Positions 62,598 to 64,000 of a stretch of DNA of 64,000 nt are shown piece by piece. The stretch spans positions 4,805,001 to 4,869,000 of the forward strand of contig NZ_CP028922.1 in assembly GCF_003060825.1 (NCBI RefSeq), read 5' to 3'. The notes under the pieces were generated by a model, which was not told the DNA's origin, did not search any database, and worked only from the letters and a program-made list of their open reading frames with translations. This stretch comes from Paenibacillus sp. CAA11 (GTDB lineage: Bacteria; Bacillota; Bacilli; Paenibacillales; Paenibacillaceae). Position numbers and translations under genes: made by a program. Position 1 is the stretch's first letter. The number at the start of each line of letters is the position of its first letter.

Positions 62598-62882
62598 TTA
62601 AGCAACGTCTTTCGTGATGAGATAACGGATGATCTCGTCAGAGATCTTCAGGATCCGCTCAAGCTCGTTCACAACATCTGGCGTTGCAGTAAAGTTTACG
62701 AGTACGTAAACTCCATCACGGAACTTGTTGATCTCATACGCAAGACGGCGTTTGCCCATAACGTCATGCTTTGTAATTTCTCCACCGTTTTGGATGATGC
62801 CTTGGAATTTTTCGACAGTTGCTTGAACAGCTTCCTGCTCAACGTCTGGACGAATAATGTACATCACTTCGTATTTGCGCAT
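62598..62882 (-). CDS. rpsF: 30S ribosomal protein bS6
   Basis: A 94-residue protein: MRKYEVMYIIRPDVEQEAVQATVEKFQ, GKRRLAYEINKFRDGVYVLVNF. The start is the ATG eight bases after GAGGAGG; a GTG three codons earlier overlaps the site. It forms the S6-S18 heterodimer, which in Bacillus represses this operon by binding its own leader. Confidence 0.97.
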   Translation of the reverse strand: MRKYEVMYIIRPDVEQEAVQATVEKFQGIIQNGGEITKHDVMGKRRLAYEINKFRDGVYVLVNFTATPDVVNELERILKISDEIIRYLITKDVA

Positions 62883-62945
62883 ATCTTTCACCTCCTCTTG
62901 GACTCACGGCCCCTAACTCAAGGCTAGGAGCAAGGAGCGAGCGTA
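62883..62945 (-). promoter_or_regulatory. rpsF leader, candidate S6:S18 autoregulatory structure
   Basis: The minus strand holds CCTAGCCTTGAGTTAGG, a small hairpin, with GGGCCG and GAGTCC around the ribosome site. Firmicute rpsF leaders bind the S6:S18 complex through a stem with an unpaired CCG; a CCG is present here next to the stem. The assignment is by position and this short match. Confidence 0.5.
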
Positions 62946-62960
62946 AACTCGCACCATATT

Positions 62961-62989
62961 AATATAACAAATCGGCGATGTGGGCGCAA
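62961..62989 (-). promoter_or_regulatory. rpsF operon promoter
   Basis: Minus strand: TTGCGC (62984-62989), 17-base spacer, TATATT (62961-62966); upstream is an A/T-rich tract. About 78 bases before the rpsF start. Confidence 0.7.
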
Positions 62990-63101
62990 GTTTTCTTTTT
63001 TAAGTGTTATAAACAGCCAGTTTTCCCCGCTTATTGAGGGTTTAGGAATGGAGCATAATAGGAGGGCAGTCCAAAAATACTCTAAAGGAGGTATCGGGAT
63101 C

Positions 63102-63299
63102 GTGGGTGAACGCACAGAGTTCGAACCTGGAGATAAGGCGCCGAATGACGGAATCTACACTGAAGTCGGCGAAGCCCGCAGCTTTCATACTCAGATTACC
63201 AATCCTAAGCGCATTAAGCTAAAACGGGGCGAGACTTTCCCAGAGACAACAAACAAGGATCGCAAGTGGAAGAAGGCCGAGAAAGCTTTGGTGCACTAA
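63102..63299 (+). CDS. yjzC: YjzC-family small protein
   Basis: A 65-residue protein starting with GTG (GERTEFEPGDKAPNDGIYTEVGE), then ITNPKRIKLKRGETFPETTNKDRKW. It is the YjzC family of Bacillales, unknown function. AAAGGAGG lies ten bases before the GTG; the longer ATG-started frame upstream reads into the ribosome site. It is plus-strand and divergent from the rpsF operon. Confidence 0.85.
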   Translation: MGERTEFEPGDKAPNDGIYTEVGEARSFHTQITNPKRIKLKRGETFPETTNKDRKWKKAEKALVH

Positions 63300-63554
63300 T
63301 CGCCGGATTTATTTCTTCGGAGCATGTATAATCCTGTTGTTACGGGACATAATACTTTATGACGGTGCACGAAGGAGAGGTGTGGTTCCGTTGGATCAAG
63401 CCGCTGCAATACCGTTAGGAGTCTTATTCACGATTCACTGAGACAAGGTGCCTGTTAGGAAGTATCCTTTTCGGTAAACTGCCTTAAAAAAGCAGTTGTC
63501 CTCGTTTCCTGGTTGTGAGAGAAGAATTCCAATATGGTGTGCACCGTCAACCAG
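63300..63554 (+). other. transcribed-looking region without a recognisable gene
   Basis: An extended -10 TGTATAAT near 63325-63332 lacks a good -35. GAAGGAGAGGTG near 63370 precedes a 16-codon frame (TTG start at 63391, peptide MDQAAAIPLGVLFTIH). The terminator at 63555-63574 follows. It could be the yjzC 3' region, a small RNA of about 240 nt, or a tiny peptide gene. Confidence 0.35.
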
Positions 63555-63574
63555 GGTCCCCTGACGAGGGGGCC
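63555..63574 (+). terminator. intrinsic terminator
   Basis: GGTCCCCT/AGGGGGCC arms with loop GACG, then TTATTT. Confidence 0.7.
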
Positions 63575-63615
63575 TTATTTAAACAAACAAAAGCACGTAA
63601 GTTATTAAGTAAACA

Positions 63616-63651
63616 TTTCTTTTTTGACTAGGATTTCTTTTTTGACTAGGA
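63616..63651. repeat. 18-bp perfect tandem duplication
   Basis: TTTCTTTTTTGACTAGGA occurs twice without a gap. Each unit contains TTGACT, a -35-like hexamer, but no matching -10 is placed 17 bases away on the plus strand. Confidence 0.85.
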
Positions 63652-63720
63652 TTTATTTTAGGACTTTAATTGTTCATAACTGCTATTGTTGAACATAGCT
63701 TCATCTTAGTATTTTAAATT

Positions 63721-63766
63721 TATATAAGCAGCCAGTCACTAAATTCCGCGACTGGCTGCTTATATA
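63721..63766 (-). terminator. intrinsic terminator of the right-edge gene
   Basis: A perfect 17-bp stem (arm TATATAAGCAGCCAGTC) with a 12-base loop and an A/T-rich tail on both strands, 60 bases after the stop of the minus-strand gene. Confidence 0.75.
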
Positions 63767-63825
63767 AATAGTTACTGCAAATCCTAGCTAACCGTCTTTA
63801 ACTGCCACCTAATGTAAAGTTCCAT

Positions 63826-64000
63826 TTAATTTGTCCCGTAAAAATATACGGTTCCTGTATAAACCGCATAGTACCAAACAACACCAGTGTTGTCACCCAC
63901 TTGTTTTTCAACACTCTCTAGTTGTAGAGTACCCCTCCATGATCCATCCGCCGCAGGCTCTTTATAAGATTTTGTAGGCGGAATTTCCTTCCCTGCGACA
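63826..64000 (-). CDS. partial protein, C-terminus only, cut by window edge
   Basis: The open minus-strand frame runs in from the right edge and ends at 63826. The visible 57 residues include SWRGTLQLESVEKQVGDN and close with VYTGTVYFYGTN-stop. The aromatic, beta-rich ending suggests an exported or surface protein, but the family is not recognised. The stop is followed by a strong hairpin. Confidence 0.6.
   Translation of the reverse strand, partial: VAGKEIPPTKSYKEPAADGSWRGTLQLESVEKQVGDNTGVVWYYAVYTGTVYFYGTN

Overview
The window comes from the chromosome of an endospore-forming, low-to-mid GC Firmicute, most likely Paenibacillus or a close Paenibacillaceae relative. The evidence is the near-origin gene order rpsF-ssb-rpsR ... 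gdpP-rplI-dnaB-purA ... walRK-yycHIJ-htrA-rlmH, strong AGGAGG-type ribosome binding sites, an alpha/beta-type spore protein (SASP) and the gene families present. There are no rRNA, tRNA, CRISPR or insertion-sequence genes.

Right part (about 32.2-64 kb) is conserved core, almost all on the minus strand. From right to left it holds: the end of an unidentified gene; yjzC (plus strand); rpsF-ssb-rpsR; an oppABCDF peptide importer; an LCP wall-polymer ligase; a CBS protein; a MazG-like protein, a YybS-like protein, gdpP, rplI and dnaB; purA under a PurR-type double PurBox; an ABC exporter; a LysM/G5/M23 wall hydrolase with a structured leader; the walRK-yycHIJ wall-stress operon; htrA; a YyzF-like CxxH/CxxC protein; and rlmH.

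Left part (about 2.0-32.2 kb) is accessory DNA directly downstream of rlmH. The last codons of rlmH, encoding GEPYHK-stop, form a short sequence that recurs in the same orientation at least eleven more times: near 29.9, 28.8, 27.7, 27.2, 24.7, 23.6, 20.6, 17.5, 14.05, 4.45 and 2.06 kb, with one further decayed relic near 30.25 kb. Most copies still spell the RlmH C-terminus, using different synonymous codons. This is the layout expected from repeated site-specific integration at the rlmH 3' end, the target of staphylococcal SCC elements. Here the intervals are small (0.4-3.5 kb, one of 9.6 kb), and no recombinase gene lies in the window.

The cargo between the repeats is mostly regulator-plus-effector modules for detoxification or resistance: an ABC-F ATPase behind a leader-peptide attenuator; TetR with an SDR; OhrR with a thioredoxin-fold peroxidase; a two-component system with an S41 protease; TetR with an isochorismatase-like hydrolase; HxlR with RidA; two MerR/oxidoreductase modules; LysR with an MFS exporter; Lrp with a VOC protein; and a beta-lactamase-fold serine hydrolase. 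Several intervals hold gene debris (FAD monooxygenase, MmyB-like HTH, XRE, MerR and SDR fragments), as expected of an ageing array in which new elements enter at rlmH and older ones decay away from it. Operators can be read directly for several of the regulators.
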